A DNA stretch of 64,000 nucleotides from Polynucleobacter sp. 30F-ANTBAC (GTDB lineage Bacteria > Pseudomonadota > Gammaproteobacteria > Burkholderiales > Burkholderiaceae): assembly GCF_018882385.1 (NCBI RefSeq), contig NZ_JACVON010000001.1:480942-544941 (forward strand), read 5' to 3'. A program made the position numbers and the translations under genes. Position 1 is the stretch's first letter, and the number at the start of each line of letters is the position of its first letter. Below, piece after piece: positions 8,865 to 20,348 of this stretch. The notes beneath the pieces were generated by a model. That model made no database searches, was not told where the DNA came from, and saw nothing but the letters and a program-made list of their open reading frames with translations.

Positions 8865-8881
8865 AAGAACGCCTATAAAGC

Positions 8882-8911
8882 AAATGGCCCCTTGGTTAGG
8901 GGCCATTTTTT
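8882..8911. terminator. Strong bidirectional terminator
   Basis: A perfect 10 bp stem, AAATGGCCCC (8882-8891) with GGGGCCATTT (8899-8908), loop TTGGTTA, runs into a T tract. It closes the small gene on the plus strand and the dusA-tRNA-His unit on the minus strand. Confidence 0.85.
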
Positions 8912-8914
8912 ATT

Positions 8915-8991
8915 TGGGGTGGCTGATGGGGCTCGAACCCACGACAACAGGAATCACAATCCTGGACTCTACCAACTGAGCTACAGCCACC
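8915..8991 (-). tRNA. tRNA-His (anticodon GTG)
   Basis: The minus strand folds as a cloverleaf with acceptor GTGGCTG/CAGCCAC, the D-arm sequence AGCTCAGTTGGTAGAG, the anticodon loop around GTG, and T-arm GGTTCGAGCC. The encoded extra 5' G (position -1, base 8991) faces C73, the hallmark of bacterial tRNA-His. CCA is encoded. It lies 14 bases after dusA on the same strand. Confidence 0.97.
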
Positions 8992-9005
8992 GTAGAGAAA
9001 AAAGA

Positions 9006-10085
9006 TTATAACTCGTCTGAGTCTTCTTGTTCAACATACATCCGTAATTCTTTATTGGCATCTTCAAAAAAGGCTCTGATATCCCCTTCTGTCTTGACTG
9101 CCCCCAAAAGTCGGTAATCGGATAGTTTTCTGCGCCAATGCTTCGAACCGCCCTTACCATGGGCTAAACCCAAAATATGACGGGTAATCGCTGCCATATG
9201 AAAGTGCTCTTGTTTAGCCTCGCAAGACTTCAACCAAGCGGTGCATTGCTGGATCAACTCTTCTGTAATCCGGTTCCACTGCTCCACGCCAAAAAAATGG
9301 CCGAAAGCTTGACCATCCGTTTTTAGCATCTCATCCCAATCCAACATGATGCCAGGGGTATGGTATGCCGCCCGACCGATCATGAACCCATCAAAGTCAT
9401 GCCAATATCGGGCAATGTCGCCATTGGTTTCTAGACCGCCATTTAATAAAACTTTTAAGTGAGGGAAATGCTTTTGCGCATCGACACGAAGTTGTTTAGC
9501 GACCTCGTATTGAAGGGGTGGAATAGTGCGGTTCTCCTTGGGAGAAAGGCCCTTTAAGATGGCATTGCGGGCATGGATGGTAACTTGGCTAGCACCCGCC
9601 TCAGCAACCTTACAGATAAAGTCCAAAGTAAATTGGTAATCATGAGGCTGATGAAGGACATCCATGTCATTCAAACCTATTCGGTGCTTGACTGTGATTG
9701 GTATATCCACAGCATCCACCATCGCTTTCACGCAGTCAGCAACCAAGTCTGGTTCAGCCATTAGGCAAGCCCCAAACGAGCCACGTTGAACGCGCTCTGA
9801 AGGACAGCCACAGTTAAGGTCAACCTCGTTATAACCCCACTGCTGAGCTAATAATGCAGATTTAGCCAAATCAGCAGGCTCACTACCGCCTAACTGCAAT
9901 ACGACAGGATGCTGAATCTCATCAAAATCTAAATGGCGCGGGACATCACCATGAATCAATGCACCTGTTGTCACCATCTCGCTGTAGAGAACAGCATTTT
10001 TAGTGAGACTACGATGGAAAGTTCGACACTGTCGATCAGTCCAATCCATCATCGGGGCGACAGCTAATCTTTTATTATTTTCCAC
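9006..10085 (-). CDS. dusA: tRNA-dihydrouridine(20/20a) synthase DusA
   Basis: FMN-dependent enzyme of 359 residues reducing uridine 20/20a in the tRNA D-loop. The N-terminus LAVAPMMDWTDRQCRTFHR and the catalytic Cys94 in NCGCPSERV identify the DusA subfamily, along with KHRIGLND and the C-terminal helical domain. The start is GTG at 10085; no better in-frame ATG precedes it. tRNA-His lies directly downstream on the same strand and may be co-transcribed. dusA is a known phage integration site, but no integrase or att duplication is seen here. Confidence 0.95.
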   Translation of the reverse strand: MENNKRLAVAPMMDWTDRQCRTFHRSLTKNAVLYSEMVTTGALIHGDVPRHLDFDEIQHPVVLQLGGSEPADLAKSALLAQQWGYNEVDLNCGCPSERVQRGSFGACLMAEPDLVADCVKAMVDAVDIPITVKHRIGLNDMDVLHQPHDYQFTLDFICKVAEAGASQVTIHARNAILKGLSPKENRTIPPLQYEVAKQLRVDAQKHFPHLKVLLNGGLETNGDIARYWHDFDGFMIGRAAYHTPGIMLDWDEMLKTDGQAFGHFFGVEQWNRITEELIQQCTAWLKSCEAKQEHFHMAAITRHILGLAHGKGGSKHWRRKLSDYRLLGAVKTEGDIRAFFEDANKELRMYVEQEDSDEL

Positions 10086-10234
10086 GGACTCTTTTTATTA
10101 GTAATTTACTACCAATGATTTTAGTGCGTTTTAATGAGGAGCCACATAGAGCTTTAATCCAGACTTAAAGAATGGGATAACTCACTAAAGTAGTTCACTA
10201 GAATATTATTTTTTCTGCTGTAGAACACAGCCAA

Positions 10235-10260
10235 ATTAACATTACTGGTATAACGTTAAT
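10235..10260. promoter_or_regulatory. Possible operator upstream of the alcohol dehydrogenase
   Basis: The arms ATTAAC (10235-10240) and GTTAAT (10255-10260) form an inverted repeat around a -10-like TATAAC (10250-10255), 20 bases before the gene. No regulator is encoded nearby. Weak evidence. Confidence 0.3.
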
Positions 10261-10279
10261 ATATCTTTAGGAGATACTC

Positions 10280-11329
10280 ATGTCATCAATATCTAGTTAT
10301 GCCGCACAATCCGCCACATCACCACTAGCCCCTCATCCAATTACTCGACGAAAGGTCGGGGCAAAAGATGTACAGATTGATATTGAATTTTGTGGTGTTT
10401 GTCATACTGATATTCATCAATCCAGAAATGATTGGAATAACAGTAACTATCCCATAGTTCCTGGACATGAAATCATTGGCAAAATCAGCGCTCTAGGGTC
10501 AGATATCAAGCACCTAAAGATTGGGCAGCGCGTAGCAGTTGGTTGTTTTGTAGACTCTTGCCACCATTGCTCATCCTGCAAAGCAGATTTAGAGCAGTAT
10601 TGCCTTAATGGATTTACCGCAACTTACAACAGCGCTACGGATGATCCAGGCGGCTTTACGTATGGCGGCTATTCTCAAAGTATTGTGGTCGATAACCATT
10701 TTGTTCTTACCGTTCCAGACGGTTTAGATCCTGCGGGCGCAGCACCACTGTTATGCGCAGGCATTACAACCTACTCACCTTTGAGACATTGGGGTGTTAA
10801 ACCTGGCATGACGGTTGGCATTATTGGGTTAGGTGGTCTTGGGCATATGGGTGTCAAACTATCTCATGCTATGGGTGCCAAAACGGTCATGATCACCACC
10901 TCAAAAAATAAAGCTAGCGATGCTCTAAAACTTGGCGCTGATGAAGTATTAATTTCTACTGATGCTGATGCGATGGAAGCAAAAACTAATCAATTTGATT
11001 TTTTACTAAATACTATTCCAGTACCTCATGACTTTAATCACTACATGCAATTGCTTAAGGTCGATGGCACGATGTGCATCGTGGGTTCTATTGGGCCTAA
11101 CGCCGAACTCAATACTGGGCCTTTAATTTTTGGTCGCAAGAGCGTAGCAGGCTCCTTGGTTGGCGGCATCAAAGAAACACAAGAGATGCTTGAGTTTTGC
11201 GCAAAGCACAATATCACCTCTGAAATCGAACTGATCAAAATGGAAGAAATCAATCATGCTTATGAACGCATGCTCAAAAGCGATGTGAAATATCGCTTTG
11301 TCATTGATATGAATAGCTTGAGTCAATAG
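10280..11329 (+). CDS. NAD(P)-dependent zinc alcohol dehydrogenase (YahK/CAD-like)
   Basis: Medium-chain zinc dehydrogenase of 349 residues. The catalytic zinc site includes Cys41 (GVCHTD) and the GHE motif. Four cysteines in the region CHHCSSCKADLEQYC form the structural zinc lobe. The nucleotide-binding motif is GLGGLGHMG. It resembles the cinnamyl alcohol dehydrogenase/YahK group, which reduces a wide range of aldehydes with NADPH. A clear AGGAG ribosome site precedes the ATG. The gene is monocistronic and converges on the pseudouridine synthase gene with four bases between stops. Confidence 0.9.
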   Translation: MSSISSYAAQSATSPLAPHPITRRKVGAKDVQIDIEFCGVCHTDIHQSRNDWNNSNYPIVPGHEIIGKISALGSDIKHLKIGQRVAVGCFVDSCHHCSSCKADLEQYCLNGFTATYNSATDDPGGFTYGGYSQSIVVDNHFVLTVPDGLDPAGAAPLLCAGITTYSPLRHWGVKPGMTVGIIGLGGLGHMGVKLSHAMGAKTVMITTSKNKASDALKLGADEVLISTDADAMEAKTNQFDFLLNTIPVPHDFNHYMQLLKVDGTMCIVGSIGPNAELNTGPLIFGRKSVAGSLVGGIKETQEMLEFCAKHNITSEIELIKMEEINHAYERMLKSDVKYRFVIDMNSLSQ

Positions 11330-11333
11330 GCTA

Positions 11334-12251
11334 TTAGGGATTTGGAGAGAAGTCGCTTAAATTGAGATAAAAATGGCTCTGAAAATCATGCTCCAACTGT
11401 GTCACGGGATCTCTAAAACTCAATTGCTTGGCTAGCAACTGCAGAGGTTCCGAATAGTCCTTACCTGCTGCCGGTTGCTGAATGATGTTCGGATAAATCT
11501 TATCGTTCTTGATAGGCATACCTAAAGCATGCATGTGAACTCTTAACTGATGTTTCTTACCACTACCTAGCTCCAATCGATACTTAGCCCAAGGCTCGCT
11601 TACCTCCAATAGATGAATGATCGAATCCGAATTCGGTTCACCAGGAACTTCTTGCATCTGAATAAAAATATCAGACTCTTCAATTCTGCTAATTCGCTCG
11701 ATTGGAAACTGATCTTTTAAATGCTCTTGATAAGGCGCAATGGCTTCATACGATTTTTTGATTTTTCTATCTCTCAATAAAGATTGATAGCGATTTCTGT
11801 CTTCCACTCTTTTTGAAAAAGCGACTAAGCCAGCGGTCTCTCGATCAATCCGATGAATGGGGGTTAAATCTTGCAAGCCTGTTTTATTTTTAAGACGAAC
11901 AAGCAAGGTTTCTTGCAGGTAGTGCCCTGCTGGCGTAACCGGCAAAAAATGAGGTTTATCTGCAATCAACAAGTGATCATCTTCATAAACAATCATCTCT
12001 TGAAACGGGATCACTTCCTCAGATTCAAGACTTCGGTAGTAATAGATAAAAGCATTATTCAGACATAAAGCTTGACTCGATTGAGGGGTCCCCGCCTCAT
12101 CCAAAACCAAACCCTGATTCATGCGAGCAACCCACTCAGACTTAGAAATTTTCGGGAATTTTTCCGTCAAAAAATCGATGAGATAGACATAGGACTTCCC
12201 CGTATTGTTGACAAATACTTTGCTGGGACCCACGCCATTTTTAATATCCAT
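11334..12251 (-). CDS. RluA-family RNA pseudouridine synthase
   Basis: Pseudouridine synthase of 305 residues. The catalytic aspartate is Asp136 in HRIDRETAGL, and the C-terminal GKKHQLRVHMHALG is characteristic of RluA enzymes. Residues 15-75 resemble a degenerate S4-like region. Family members modify rRNA or tRNA; the target uridine cannot be deduced. It lies after typA on the same strand, separated by a strong hairpin, so it probably has its own promoter. Confidence 0.88.
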   Translation of the reverse strand: MDIKNGVGPSKVFVNNTGKSYVYLIDFLTEKFPKISKSEWVARMNQGLVLDEAGTPQSSQALCLNNAFIYYYRSLESEEVIPFQEMIVYEDDHLLIADKPHFLPVTPAGHYLQETLLVRLKNKTGLQDLTPIHRIDRETAGLVAFSKRVEDRNRYQSLLRDRKIKKSYEAIAPYQEHLKDQFPIERISRIEESDIFIQMQEVPGEPNSDSIIHLLEVSEPWAKYRLELGSGKKHQLRVHMHALGMPIKNDKIYPNIIQQPAAGKDYSEPLQLLAKQLSFRDPVTQLEHDFQSHFYLNLSDFSPNP

Positions 12252-12285
12252 GATGAGTGGCTATATTAATCTCTGTTTTAAAAAT

Positions 12286-12319
12286 CATAAAGCCGCAACG
12301 TGAAGGTTGCGGCTTTATG
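12286..12319. terminator. Terminator after typA
   Basis: A perfect 14 bp stem, CATAAAGCCGCAAC (12286-12299) with its complement at 12306-12319, has loop GTGAAG. On the minus strand the stem is followed by ATTTTTAAAA. It separates typA from the downstream RluA-family gene. Confidence 0.75.
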
Positions 12320-12340
12320 GATTTGCTCAACTAGCGCTAA

Positions 12341-14167
12341 TTAAACACCAGAAGGACGACTTGCCTTCTTACGCTCATTTTCTTTCAAATGACGTTTACG
12401 AATACGAATGCTCTTTGGTGTTACCTCTACCAACTCATCTTCAGCAATAAACTCAACTGCGTACTCTAAAGACATCTGAATAGATGGCACCAAGCGAACA
12501 GCTTCATCTGTACCAGAAGCACGAACGTTAGTTAATTGCTTACCCTTAATTGGGTTCACAACTAAATCATTATCACGGCTATGGATACCAATAACCATAC
12601 CTTCGTATAGCGCATCACCAGGAACCACAAACATACGACCACGGTCCTGTAACTTCCACAAAGCGTAAGCTACTGCTTCGCCATCATCTTGAGAAATCAA
12701 TACACCGTTGTGACGCTCGCCAACCATACCTTCTCTCATTGGGCCGTAAGCATCGAATGTGTGACTCATCAAACCTGTACCACGAGTCATGGTCATGAAA
12801 TCGCCTTGGAAGCCGATCAAGCCACGAGCAGGGATTCTGTACTCAAGACGTGTACGACCTTTACCGTCTGAAACCATGTCTTGAAGCTCACCCTTACGCT
12901 TACCTAACTCTTCCATCACGCCACCTTGAGTGGTGTCTTCAACGTCAACTGTTAAGTTTTCAAACGGCTCCATCTTCACGCCATTTTCTTCATGGAAAAC
13001 AACGCGTGGACGAGAAACTGCCAACTCGTAACCTTCACGACGCATGTTTTCGATCAAGATCGTTAAATGCAACTCACCACGACCAGACACTTCAAATACA
13101 GTGTCGTCTGGTGTGTCATTCACGCGCAAAGCCATGTTTGACTTCAACTCGCGCTGCAAGCGATCACGAATCTGGCGGCTTGTAATGAACTTACCTTCAC
13201 GACCAGCCAATGGGCTGGTGTTCACCATGAAGTTCATGGTCAAGGTTGGCTCATCCACTTTCAACATTGGCAATGGCTCAACTTTGTCCGGTGAACATAC
13301 TGTTGTACCGATCGCTAGATCTTCAATACCGTTAATTAGAACGATGTCGCCTGAAGCAGCTTGTTCAACTTGAACGCGCTCCAAACCTTGGAATTTTAAT
13401 ACTTGGTTAACACGACCATTGAATGGTGTGCCATCAGGGCCGTTTTGACAAACCACTGATTGACCTACTTTAACTGTACCGCGGCTGATACGACCAACAC
13501 CGATCTTGCCAACGTAGCTGTTGTAATCAATTGATGAGATTTGGAACTGTAGAGGACCTTCTGGATCTTCATCACGGATCGGAACATACTTTAAAACAGT
13601 CTCAAACAAAGGAGCCATTGTGCCTTCGCGCACTTCTGGTGTTAAACCAGCATAACCACTCAAGCCTGAGGCATAAACAACTGGGAAATCCAACTGTTCT
13701 TCTGTTGCGCCCAATTTGTCAAATAGTTCAAATGTTGCGTTAACAACATAATCAATACGCGCACCTGGACGGTCCACTTTATTCACCACAACGATTGGCT
13801 TCAAGCCAAGCGCTAGAGCTTTTTTAGTCACGAAGCGAGTCTGAGGCATTGGGCCTTCAACCGCATCAACCAACAACAATACACCGTCAACCATAGAGAG
13901 AACGCGCTCCACTTCACCACCGAAGTCCGCGTGTCCTGGGGTATCAACGATATTGATATGGGTACCTTCATACTCTACCGCACAGTTTTTTGACAAGATC
14001 GTGATACCACGTTCTTTTTCAATATCGTTGGAGTCCATAACGCGCTCTGTAAGCGCTTGATTCTCACGGAATGTTCCTGATTGACGTAACAACTGGTCAA
14101 CCAAAGTCGTTTTCCCGTGGTCAACGTGGGCAATGATGGCAATATTTCTTAAGGCGCGAATACTCAT
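12341..14167 (-). CDS. typA: Translational GTPase TypA/BipA
   Basis: Ribosome-associated GTPase of 608 residues, full length. G motifs are [17 protein letters not shown] and NKVDRPGA, followed by EF-G-like domains and the TypA-specific C-terminus ([12 protein letters not shown]). BipA helps late 50S assembly and growth under stress or cold. It lies 19 bases after truB on the same strand, so it is probably the last member of the rimP-nusA-infB-rbfA-truB transcript. Confidence 0.97.
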   Translation of the reverse strand: MSIRALRNIAIIAHVDHGKTTLVDQLLRQSGTFRENQALTERVMDSNDIEKERGITILSKNCAVEYEGTHINIVDTPGHADFGGEVERVLSMVDGVLLLVDAVEGPMPQTRFVTKKALALGLKPIVVVNKVDRPGARIDYVVNATFELFDKLGATEEQLDFPVVYASGLSGYAGLTPEVREGTMAPLFETVLKYVPIRDEDPEGPLQFQISSIDYNSYVGKIGVGRISRGTVKVGQSVVCQNGPDGTPFNGRVNQVLKFQGLERVQVEQAASGDIVLINGIEDLAIGTTVCSPDKVEPLPMLKVDEPTLTMNFMVNTSPLAGREGKFITSRQIRDRLQRELKSNMALRVNDTPDDTVFEVSGRGELHLTILIENMRREGYELAVSRPRVVFHEENGVKMEPFENLTVDVEDTTQGGVMEELGKRKGELQDMVSDGKGRTRLEYRIPARGLIGFQGDFMTMTRGTGLMSHTFDAYGPMREGMVGERHNGVLISQDDGEAVAYALWKLQDRGRMFVVPGDALYEGMVIGIHSRDNDLVVNPIKGKQLTNVRASGTDEAVRLVPSIQMSLEYAVEFIAEDELVEVTPKSIRIRKRHLKENERKKASRPSGV

Positions 14168-14186
14168 AGTTCTGCTTTCACTTTTA

Positions 14187-15137
14187 TCAATTATTTAAAT
14201 TCATGACTTCTACTGCTTGAGCCATCAAACGACGTGGATGCAAAACACCCTTACGCCAATCTGCTGTACCCATAAAATTACAAGGCTCTATAGAGCCACG
14301 GTAAATCCTCATTAACTCTTCTTCACTTCCAGACTTACTCACCGGCACTCGCTGTCCTAAACGCAAGCGATCAGCTTCTTCATCTGATAATTTCAAAGAG
14401 TTAAGCTCCTGCACCAAGGCATCCACTGGCAATAAATAAGCTGCCTTAGCTACCTCGTTATTTGCTTCTTCTTTAACCACATCCAAGGTCACACCATGGC
14501 TCAAAGTTAAATGTCCTACCTGCTCACGACGCAAACCAATCAGGTGCGCGCCACAAGCAAAAAATTCGCCGATATCCTCTGCCAAGGTTCTGACATAGGT
14601 ACCTTTACTGCATGCCACTTGCAATTGAGCAACCGGCCAATTAACCGATACCCACTTAAGTGAGTAAATGGTGATTGTTCGAGCTTGACGCTCTAGCACT
14701 TCACCTGCTCGGGCATACTCGTACAGAGGCTTACCGTCACGCTTTAGAGCCGAATACATCGGTGGAATTTGTTCAATCACTCCCGTGAACTTCTCTAACG
14801 CTTCTGCCAATTTCTTCTCTAACTGAACTGAATCAGTCACATCAAAATTAGCATCTCTTGTTTCTATTACTTCACCTTCAGCATCGCCAGTAGTAGTTTT
14901 CTCACCAAACTTAATCGTTGCCAAGTAAGTCTTATCAGCATCCAATAAATCTTGCGAATACTTGGTTGCTTCACCCAAACACACCGGCAATAAGCCCGTT
15001 GCCATGGGGTCCAACGTTCCGGTATGCCCTGCTTTTTCAGCATGAAATACTCTTTTCACAATCGTTACAGCCGTTTGTGAACTAATCCCTTCCGGTTTAT
15101 CCAGAAGAATCACCCCATGAATACTCTGGGGTTTCAT
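14187..15137 (-). CDS. truB: tRNA pseudouridine(55) synthase TruB
   Basis: Makes pseudouridine 55 in the T-loop of tRNAs. It has 316 residues, with catalytic Asp43 in GHTGTLDPMATGLLP and the conserved CSKGTYVRTLAEDIG. A C-terminal PUA-like region includes MRIYRG. The start ATG is directly adjacent to the rbfA stop, so the two are translationally coupled. Confidence 0.97.
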   Translation of the reverse strand: MKPQSIHGVILLDKPEGISSQTAVTIVKRVFHAEKAGHTGTLDPMATGLLPVCLGEATKYSQDLLDADKTYLATIKFGEKTTTGDAEGEVIETRDANFDVTDSVQLEKKLAEALEKFTGVIEQIPPMYSALKRDGKPLYEYARAGEVLERQARTITIYSLKWVSVNWPVAQLQVACSKGTYVRTLAEDIGEFFACGAHLIGLRREQVGHLTLSHGVTLDVVKEEANNEVAKAAYLLPVDALVQELNSLKLSDEEADRLRLGQRVPVSKSGSEEELMRIYRGSIEPCNFMGTADWRKGVLHPRRLMAQAVEVMNLNN

Positions 15138-15494
15138 TTAAGACTTTTCGCTATCTTGAAGCGCTTGATCAATCAAACGAGACATCTCAACACCGCGAGC
15201 CACAGATTCATCATGATGAAAATGCAAAGTGGGAACCGTGTGAATATGCAACCGCTTGAACAATAAAGAATGCAAGTAACCAGCCTTCTCTCTTAAAGCA
15301 GCTAATGCGTATTCAGGCTCGGCGCCTAAAACCGTAAAAAACACTTTGGCGTGAGCCATATCGGTTGTGAGCTCAACAGCTTGCAATGTAATCAAACCAG
15401 CTTTAGGGTCACGCACTTCACGCGGAATAAGCTCAGCCAGATCCCTTTGGATCTGGTCAGCCACACGTTGATTGCGATGGTTTTTTACTGGCAT
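15138..15494 (-). CDS. rbfA: Ribosome-binding factor A
   Basis: RbfA of 118 residues with a KH-like fold ([26 protein letters not shown]). It binds immature 30S subunits and helps 16S rRNA 5' end processing. It follows infB after 58 bases and abuts truB, the conserved order. Confidence 0.96.
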   Translation of the reverse strand: MPVKNHRNQRVADQIQRDLAELIPREVRDPKAGLITLQAVELTTDMAHAKVFFTVLGAEPEYALAALREKAGYLHSLLFKRLHIHTVPTLHFHHDESVARGVEMSRLIDQALQDSEKS

Positions 15495-15552
15495 GAGTTA
15501 TTCGCTCTTTGCTTTTCGATGCTTATCTTGAATGATGTTTGCTGGAATGCTA

Positions 15553-18342
15553 TTAAAGCGTTCTTGCAACTTCAGTCACTTCAAAGATTTCTAATTGATC
15601 GCCTTCGACAATGTCGTTGTAGTTCTTAAGTGATAAACCACACTCAAAACCACCCTTCACTTCTTTAACGTCATCTTTGTAGCGCTTCAATGAATCCAAC
15701 TCACCTGTCCAGACCACGACGTTGTTACGCAATAGACGTGCACGTGAAGTACGCTTCACAACACCTTCAAGAACCATACAACCCGCAATTGAACCCACCT
15801 TAGAAACTTGGATCACTTGGCGAATCTCCACCAAACCAGTAATTTCTTCTTTCTTCTCTGGCGTCAACATGCCGCTCATGGCTGCTTTAACTTCATCCAC
15901 AGCGTCATAAATGATGTTGTAGTAACGAATATCCACACCATTCGCTTCAGCTAACTTGCGAGCCAATGCATCTGCACGTGAGTTAAAGCCAATCACAACC
16001 GCTTTAGAAGCAACTGCTAAGTTAATGTCTGTTTCACTAATGCCACCCACTGCAGCGTGAACGATTTGAACCTTCACCTCAGGAGTTGATAACTTCATCA
16101 ATGATTGAGCCAATGCCTCTTGAGAACCTTGAACGTCCGCCTTGATAATGATCGGCAAGTATCTTGCTTCAACACTACCTTCAGCCATGTTCTCAAACAT
16201 GTTTTCAAGCTTCACGGCCTGCTGCTTCGCCAACTTCACATCACGGAACTTACCTTGACGGAACAAAGCTATTTCGCGAGCCTTACGCTCATCAGCTACA
16301 GCAATGACATCTTCACCTGCTGCAGGCACCTCTGACAAACCTTGAATCTCAACTGGAATCGATGGGCCAGCCTCATTACATGGCTTACCGTTTTCATCCA
16401 ACATCGCACGAACGCGACCAAATGAAGAACCCGCCAAGATCATGTCGCCACGACGTAAAGTACCTGATTGAACCAAAATGGTTGCAACAGGACCCTTACC
16501 TTTATCCAAGCGCGCTTCAATCACAAGACCTTTAGCCGCAGCTTCCCTAGGAGCCTTCAACTCTAGAACTTCAGCTTGCAAGAGAACGTTCTCTAACAAT
16601 TCATCAATACCTGTACCCGCTTTCGCTGAAACAGGAATGAATGGGGCATCGCCACCGTATTCTTCTGGAACAACACCTTCAGCAACCAATTCTTGCTTGA
16701 CGCGCTCTGGGTTTGCTTCAGGTTTATCAATTTTGTTGATTGCAACAACTAGAGGAACACCTGCTGCTTTTGCGTGAGCAATCGCCTCTTTTGTTTGCGG
16801 CATCACACCGTCATCTGCAGCCACAACCAAAATCACGATATCTGTCGCTTGAGCACCACGAGCACGCATCGCCGTAAAGGCTTCGTGACCTGGGGTGTCC
16901 AAGAAAGTAATCATGCCGCGTGGCGTTTCTACGTGATATGCACCAATGTGCTGAGTAATACCACCTGCTTCGCCAGAGGCTACTTTGGCACGACGAATCG
17001 AATCCAACAAAGATGTTTTACCGTGGTCAACGTGACCCATCACAGTTACAACTGGAGGTCTAGCCAACATCTCTGCTTCGTGATCATCGGTTGATAGATC
17101 AGTATCTGGCTCATCCAATTTTGCTGCAAATGCTTTATGACCCATCTCCTCAACGATAATCATCGCTGTATCTTGGTCAAGCACTTGGTTAATCGTTACC
17201 ATCTGACCCATGCCCATGAGCAACTTAATTACTTCGGCGGCTTTGACAGACATCTTGTGAGCCAACTCGGAAACAGTAATTGTTTCTGGAATATGAACAT
17301 CACGAACAACAGGTTCAGTAGGTGCCACGAAGTTGGTTGGAACATCACTGGCTTGCTGTTGATTTCGCTTCTTGCCACCACCGGTACGCCAGTTACCTGA
17401 ACCACCTGTTGTGTCGCCACGAGTTTTCAAACCACCTGGACGCTTCTTACCATCTTCATTCCATGTTGATGAAGACTCTGATGACTTAATTGTTTTGGTA
17501 CCTGGCTTAACTGCACCTGGTTTATCTTTCTTCTTGTCGTCCGCACCCTCAGCTTTAACTGGTTTATGCAGAGTTCCTTTTTTCTCTTCTTCTGGTGGCT
17601 TGGCTGCCTTTAGAACACGCGCAGGCGCATTCATCATTTCACGAATAGCCAATGCTTCCGCTTCAGCTTTAGCGCGACGCACACGAATATTTTCTAATTC
17701 GTCATCACGAACTTTAGCTGCTGCTGCAATATCTGCTTTCTCTTTCTTAGCGATATCTGCTTTTTCTTGAACTTCTTCAGCTGAGGCTACCTCAGTTTTT
17801 TCAACTACTTTTTCAGCTTTTGCTTTAGCTGCAGCTTTTTCAGCCTCTTCGCGAGCCTTGCGCTCCATCTCGGCTTTCATATCAGCCTCTTGACGGGCCA
17901 ATAACTCAGCTTGGCGTTTCGCCTCAGCTTCACGCTTTGCTAATTCTGCATCATCCAAAATATTGGCATTGGAAGTCGGTTCTGCAGGCGCTACTACTTC
18001 AGCGACCGGGACAGGAGCCTCTTCAACTTCTGGAGCTGATTCATCACGCTTAACAAGCACACGCTTTTTGCGAACCTCAACTTGAACGGTGCGAGTTTTG
18101 CCAGCTGAGTCAGCCTGACGAATCTCTGTTGTTTCACGTTTGGTCAGCGTAATCTTTTTACGTGCCCCTGCATCCGCACCATGAGCCACTTGTAGGTGCT
18201 CTAGCAACTTGGTTTTATCTTTTTCTGTCAACTTATCTTCTACTGAACTTTTATTAATACCAGCGGCCTGAAGCTGCTCCAGCAATTCTGCTGGAGTGCG
18301 CTTCAGTTCTTTTGCCAAATCTTCTACGGTCGTGGTCGCCAT
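15553..18342 (-). CDS. infB: Translation initiation factor IF-2
   Basis: Full-length IF-2 of 929 residues. The N-terminal IF2N module ([23 protein letters not shown]) is followed by a long Ala/Glu/Lys-rich linker (about 60-330), then the GTPase core with [17 protein letters not shown] and NKID, and domains II-IV. It brings fMet-tRNA to the 30S P site. It lies between nusA and rbfA, 16 bases after nusA. Confidence 0.98.
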   Translation of the reverse strand: MATTTVEDLAKELKRTPAELLEQLQAAGINKSSVEDKLTEKDKTKLLEHLQVAHGADAGARKKITLTKRETTEIRQADSAGKTRTVQVEVRKKRVLVKRDESAPEVEEAPVPVAEVVAPAEPTSNANILDDAELAKREAEAKRQAELLARQEADMKAEMERKAREEAEKAAAKAKAEKVVEKTEVASAEEVQEKADIAKKEKADIAAAAKVRDDELENIRVRRAKAEAEALAIREMMNAPARVLKAAKPPEEEKKGTLHKPVKAEGADDKKKDKPGAVKPGTKTIKSSESSSTWNEDGKKRPGGLKTRGDTTGGSGNWRTGGGKKRNQQQASDVPTNFVAPTEPVVRDVHIPETITVSELAHKMSVKAAEVIKLLMGMGQMVTINQVLDQDTAMIIVEEMGHKAFAAKLDEPDTDLSTDDHEAEMLARPPVVTVMGHVDHGKTSLLDSIRRAKVASGEAGGITQHIGAYHVETPRGMITFLDTPGHEAFTAMRARGAQATDIVILVVAADDGVMPQTKEAIAHAKAAGVPLVVAINKIDKPEANPERVKQELVAEGVVPEEYGGDAPFIPVSAKAGTGIDELLENVLLQAEVLELKAPREAAAKGLVIEARLDKGKGPVATILVQSGTLRRGDMILAGSSFGRVRAMLDENGKPCNEAGPSIPVEIQGLSEVPAAGEDVIAVADERKAREIALFRQGKFRDVKLAKQQAVKLENMFENMAEGSVEARYLPIIIKADVQGSQEALAQSLMKLSTPEVKVQIVHAAVGGISETDINLAVASKAVVIGFNSRADALARKLAEANGVDIRYYNIIYDAVDEVKAAMSGMLTPEKKEEITGLVEIRQVIQVSKVGSIAGCMVLEGVVKRTSRARLLRNNVVVWTGELDSLKRYKDDVKEVKGGFECGLSLKNYNDIVEGDQLEIFEVTEVARTL

Positions 18343-18358
18343 GCGAACCCCTTATGAA

Positions 18359-19834
18359 TCAGTTAAACCAGTGAGCACGAGCTGTCATGATGAGAGCTTT
18401 TGCGTCTTCTTCGTTGACACCAGTCATTTCAACTAGTTCATCAACAGCCAATTCCGCTAGGTCATCACGGGTATGGACATTACCTTCTGCTAACTTTGCA
18501 ACAAGGGCAGTTGTCATACCATCCAAGCTACGTAAATCTTGCGAAACACCTTCAACGAGCTCTTCTTTTGCTAACTCCATCGTTAACAAAGAGTCACGTG
18601 CTCGTGTACGCAATTCATTCACAGTATCTTCATCAAAAGCATCAATTTGCAACATCTCAGAAAGAGGTACATATGCCACTTCTTCCAAGCTATTGAAACC
18701 TTCTTCAATCAAAATGTCCGCAACCTCTTGGTCAACGTCCAATTTATCCATGAACACAGCACGAATCTTTTCAGATTCTTCTTCTGTCTTCTGAGCAGAC
18801 TCTTCTGGTGTCATGATGTTGATGTGCCAGCCAGTGAGTTCACTTGCTAGACGAACGTTTTGACCGCTGCGACCAATCGCAATAGCCAAGTTCTCTTCAT
18901 CCACAACCACGTCCATCGCATGCTTCTCTTCATCCACAACAATCGATTGAACTTGGGCCGGAGCCAAAGCACCAATCACAAATTGCGCTGGATCTTCAGA
19001 CCACAAAACAATATCTACTGCTTCGCCAGCCACTTCATTACGAACAGCTGTTACACGTGTGCCACGAACACCAACACATGTACCGATTGGATCAATACGT
19101 TTGTCATGAGCCACTACAGCAATCTTGGCACGGATACCAGGGTCACGAGCGGCGCCCTTGATCTCTAGAAGCCCTTGCTCCATCTCAGGAACTTCATTTT
19201 CAAAAAGATTGATCAAGAATTCAGGGGCTGTTCTTGATAGTTCGATTTGCGGACCACGTGCTTCACGATCCACTTTCAAAATGAAACCACGTACACGGTC
19301 ACCGCTACGTAAGTTCTCTTTTGGAATCATTTGATCACGACGTAAAAGAGCTTCAACACGGCCTGATTCAACAATCAAACCATTTTTATCAGCACGCTTA
19401 ACAGTACCGGTCATGACGTTTTCGCCACGCTCAAGGTAGTCATTCAAAATTTGTTCGCGCTCAGCATCACGAATGCGCTGCAAGATCACTTGCTTGGCAG
19501 TTTGTGCGCCAATACGACCGAAAGCAACGGATTCCACTTGCTCTTCGATGTAATCGCCGATTTCGATATCAGCAATTTGTTCTTTCGCTTCAAATGAAAG
19601 AATCTCTTTATCCGGTTCTTGCAAACCTGCTTCGTCAGGTACCACTAACCAACGACGGAATGTTTCATATTCGCCAGATTCGCGATCAATTGAAACACGC
19701 ATATCGACATCTTCTTCGTAGCGTTTTTTGCTTGCAGAGGCCAAGGCCATCTCAAGCGCTTCAAATACGATATCTCTATCAACGTTCTTTTCACGTGCTA
19801 AAGCGTCAGCTAGCATGAGGACTTCACGACTCAT
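18359..19834 (-). CDS. nusA: Transcription elongation/termination factor NusA
   Basis: NusA of 491 residues with the N-terminal RNA polymerase-binding domain, S1 domain ([16 protein letters not shown]), KH1/KH2 ([30 protein letters not shown]) and two C-terminal acidic repeats as in other proteobacteria. It modulates pausing, termination and antitermination, and could feed back on the hairpin in its own operon leader. It overlaps rimP by four bases (ATGA). Confidence 0.98.
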   Translation of the reverse strand: MSREVLMLADALAREKNVDRDIVFEALEMALASASKKRYEEDVDMRVSIDRESGEYETFRRWLVVPDEAGLQEPDKEILSFEAKEQIADIEIGDYIEEQVESVAFGRIGAQTAKQVILQRIRDAEREQILNDYLERGENVMTGTVKRADKNGLIVESGRVEALLRRDQMIPKENLRSGDRVRGFILKVDREARGPQIELSRTAPEFLINLFENEVPEMEQGLLEIKGAARDPGIRAKIAVVAHDKRIDPIGTCVGVRGTRVTAVRNEVAGEAVDIVLWSEDPAQFVIGALAPAQVQSIVVDEEKHAMDVVVDEENLAIAIGRSGQNVRLASELTGWHINIMTPEESAQKTEEESEKIRAVFMDKLDVDQEVADILIEEGFNSLEEVAYVPLSEMLQIDAFDEDTVNELRTRARDSLLTMELAKEELVEGVSQDLRSLDGMTTALVAKLAEGNVHTRDDLAELAVDELVEMTGVNEEDAKALIMTARAHWFN

Positions 19835-20325
19835 GATTTTCTTCCTTTGAAATCAACGACGGGAACCAACCGAGTTTTTTCAACCTCGGCTAGAGTAAAT
19901 TCAAACATGGCTTCAGTACCATCTGGGTTCTTTATCAACAAACCCAACTGGGCATCAGCCGAATCAGCGTTGCCACTGATCAAACCTTGCAAAACACCTA
20001 CGTAATTCTTTCTGCCAGCGTGTGCCACCCGTAATTTCACATTCGCTTCCAAACCCGCAAAACGGATATGGTCAGCAACTGTTTTAACAGGGCGATCCAA
20101 GCCTGGTGAAGAAACCTCTAATCGATCGTAGTTGACGTTATCTACAGGCAAGCTGTAATTCAGATGACGACTTACTTTTTCACAATCCGTAATATCAATG
20201 GGTCGCTCGAAATCAACATTCTCAATCGTTACGCGCAGCAGTCCATGACCTTCTCGCTCAATATCGACGAGTAGGTAACCCAAACTTTTCAGCGCATCAG
20301 CAATCAGAACTTGTTCGTTCGCCAT
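19831..20325 (-). CDS. rimP: Ribosome maturation factor RimP
   Basis: RimP of 164 residues with the conserved segment [12 protein letters not shown] and a C-terminal SH3-like domain. It is needed for 30S maturation. First gene of the rimP-nusA-infB-rbfA-truB operon. The ATG is 24 bases after a hairpin and T-tract in the leader, so read-through of that signal is needed for expression from the promoter at about 20444-20472. Confidence 0.96.
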   Translation of the reverse strand: MANEQVLIADALKSLGYLLVDIEREGHGLLRVTIENVDFERPIDITDCEKVSRHLNYSLPVDNVNYDRLEVSSPGLDRPVKTVADHIRFAGLEANVKLRVAHAGRKNYVGVLQGLISGNADSADAQLGLLIKNPDGTEAMFEFTLAEVEKTRLVPVVDFKGRKS

Positions 20326-20348
20326 AAGCTATTACGTTTCATTTCACC

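Noticed and set aside
8915..10085. dusA/tRNA-His as an occupied phage or island integration site
   Set aside because: No integrase, att duplication or phage genes were seen; only the neighbouring orphan gene has odd composition.
12689..13743. Several plus-strand reading frames opposite typA
   Set aside because: They are antisense shadows of a conserved gene, with no ribosome sites or recognisable domains.
17137..17770. Plus-strand reading frames opposite the infB linker
   Set aside because: They arise from the Ala/Glu/Lys-rich repeats of IF-2 read in reverse.
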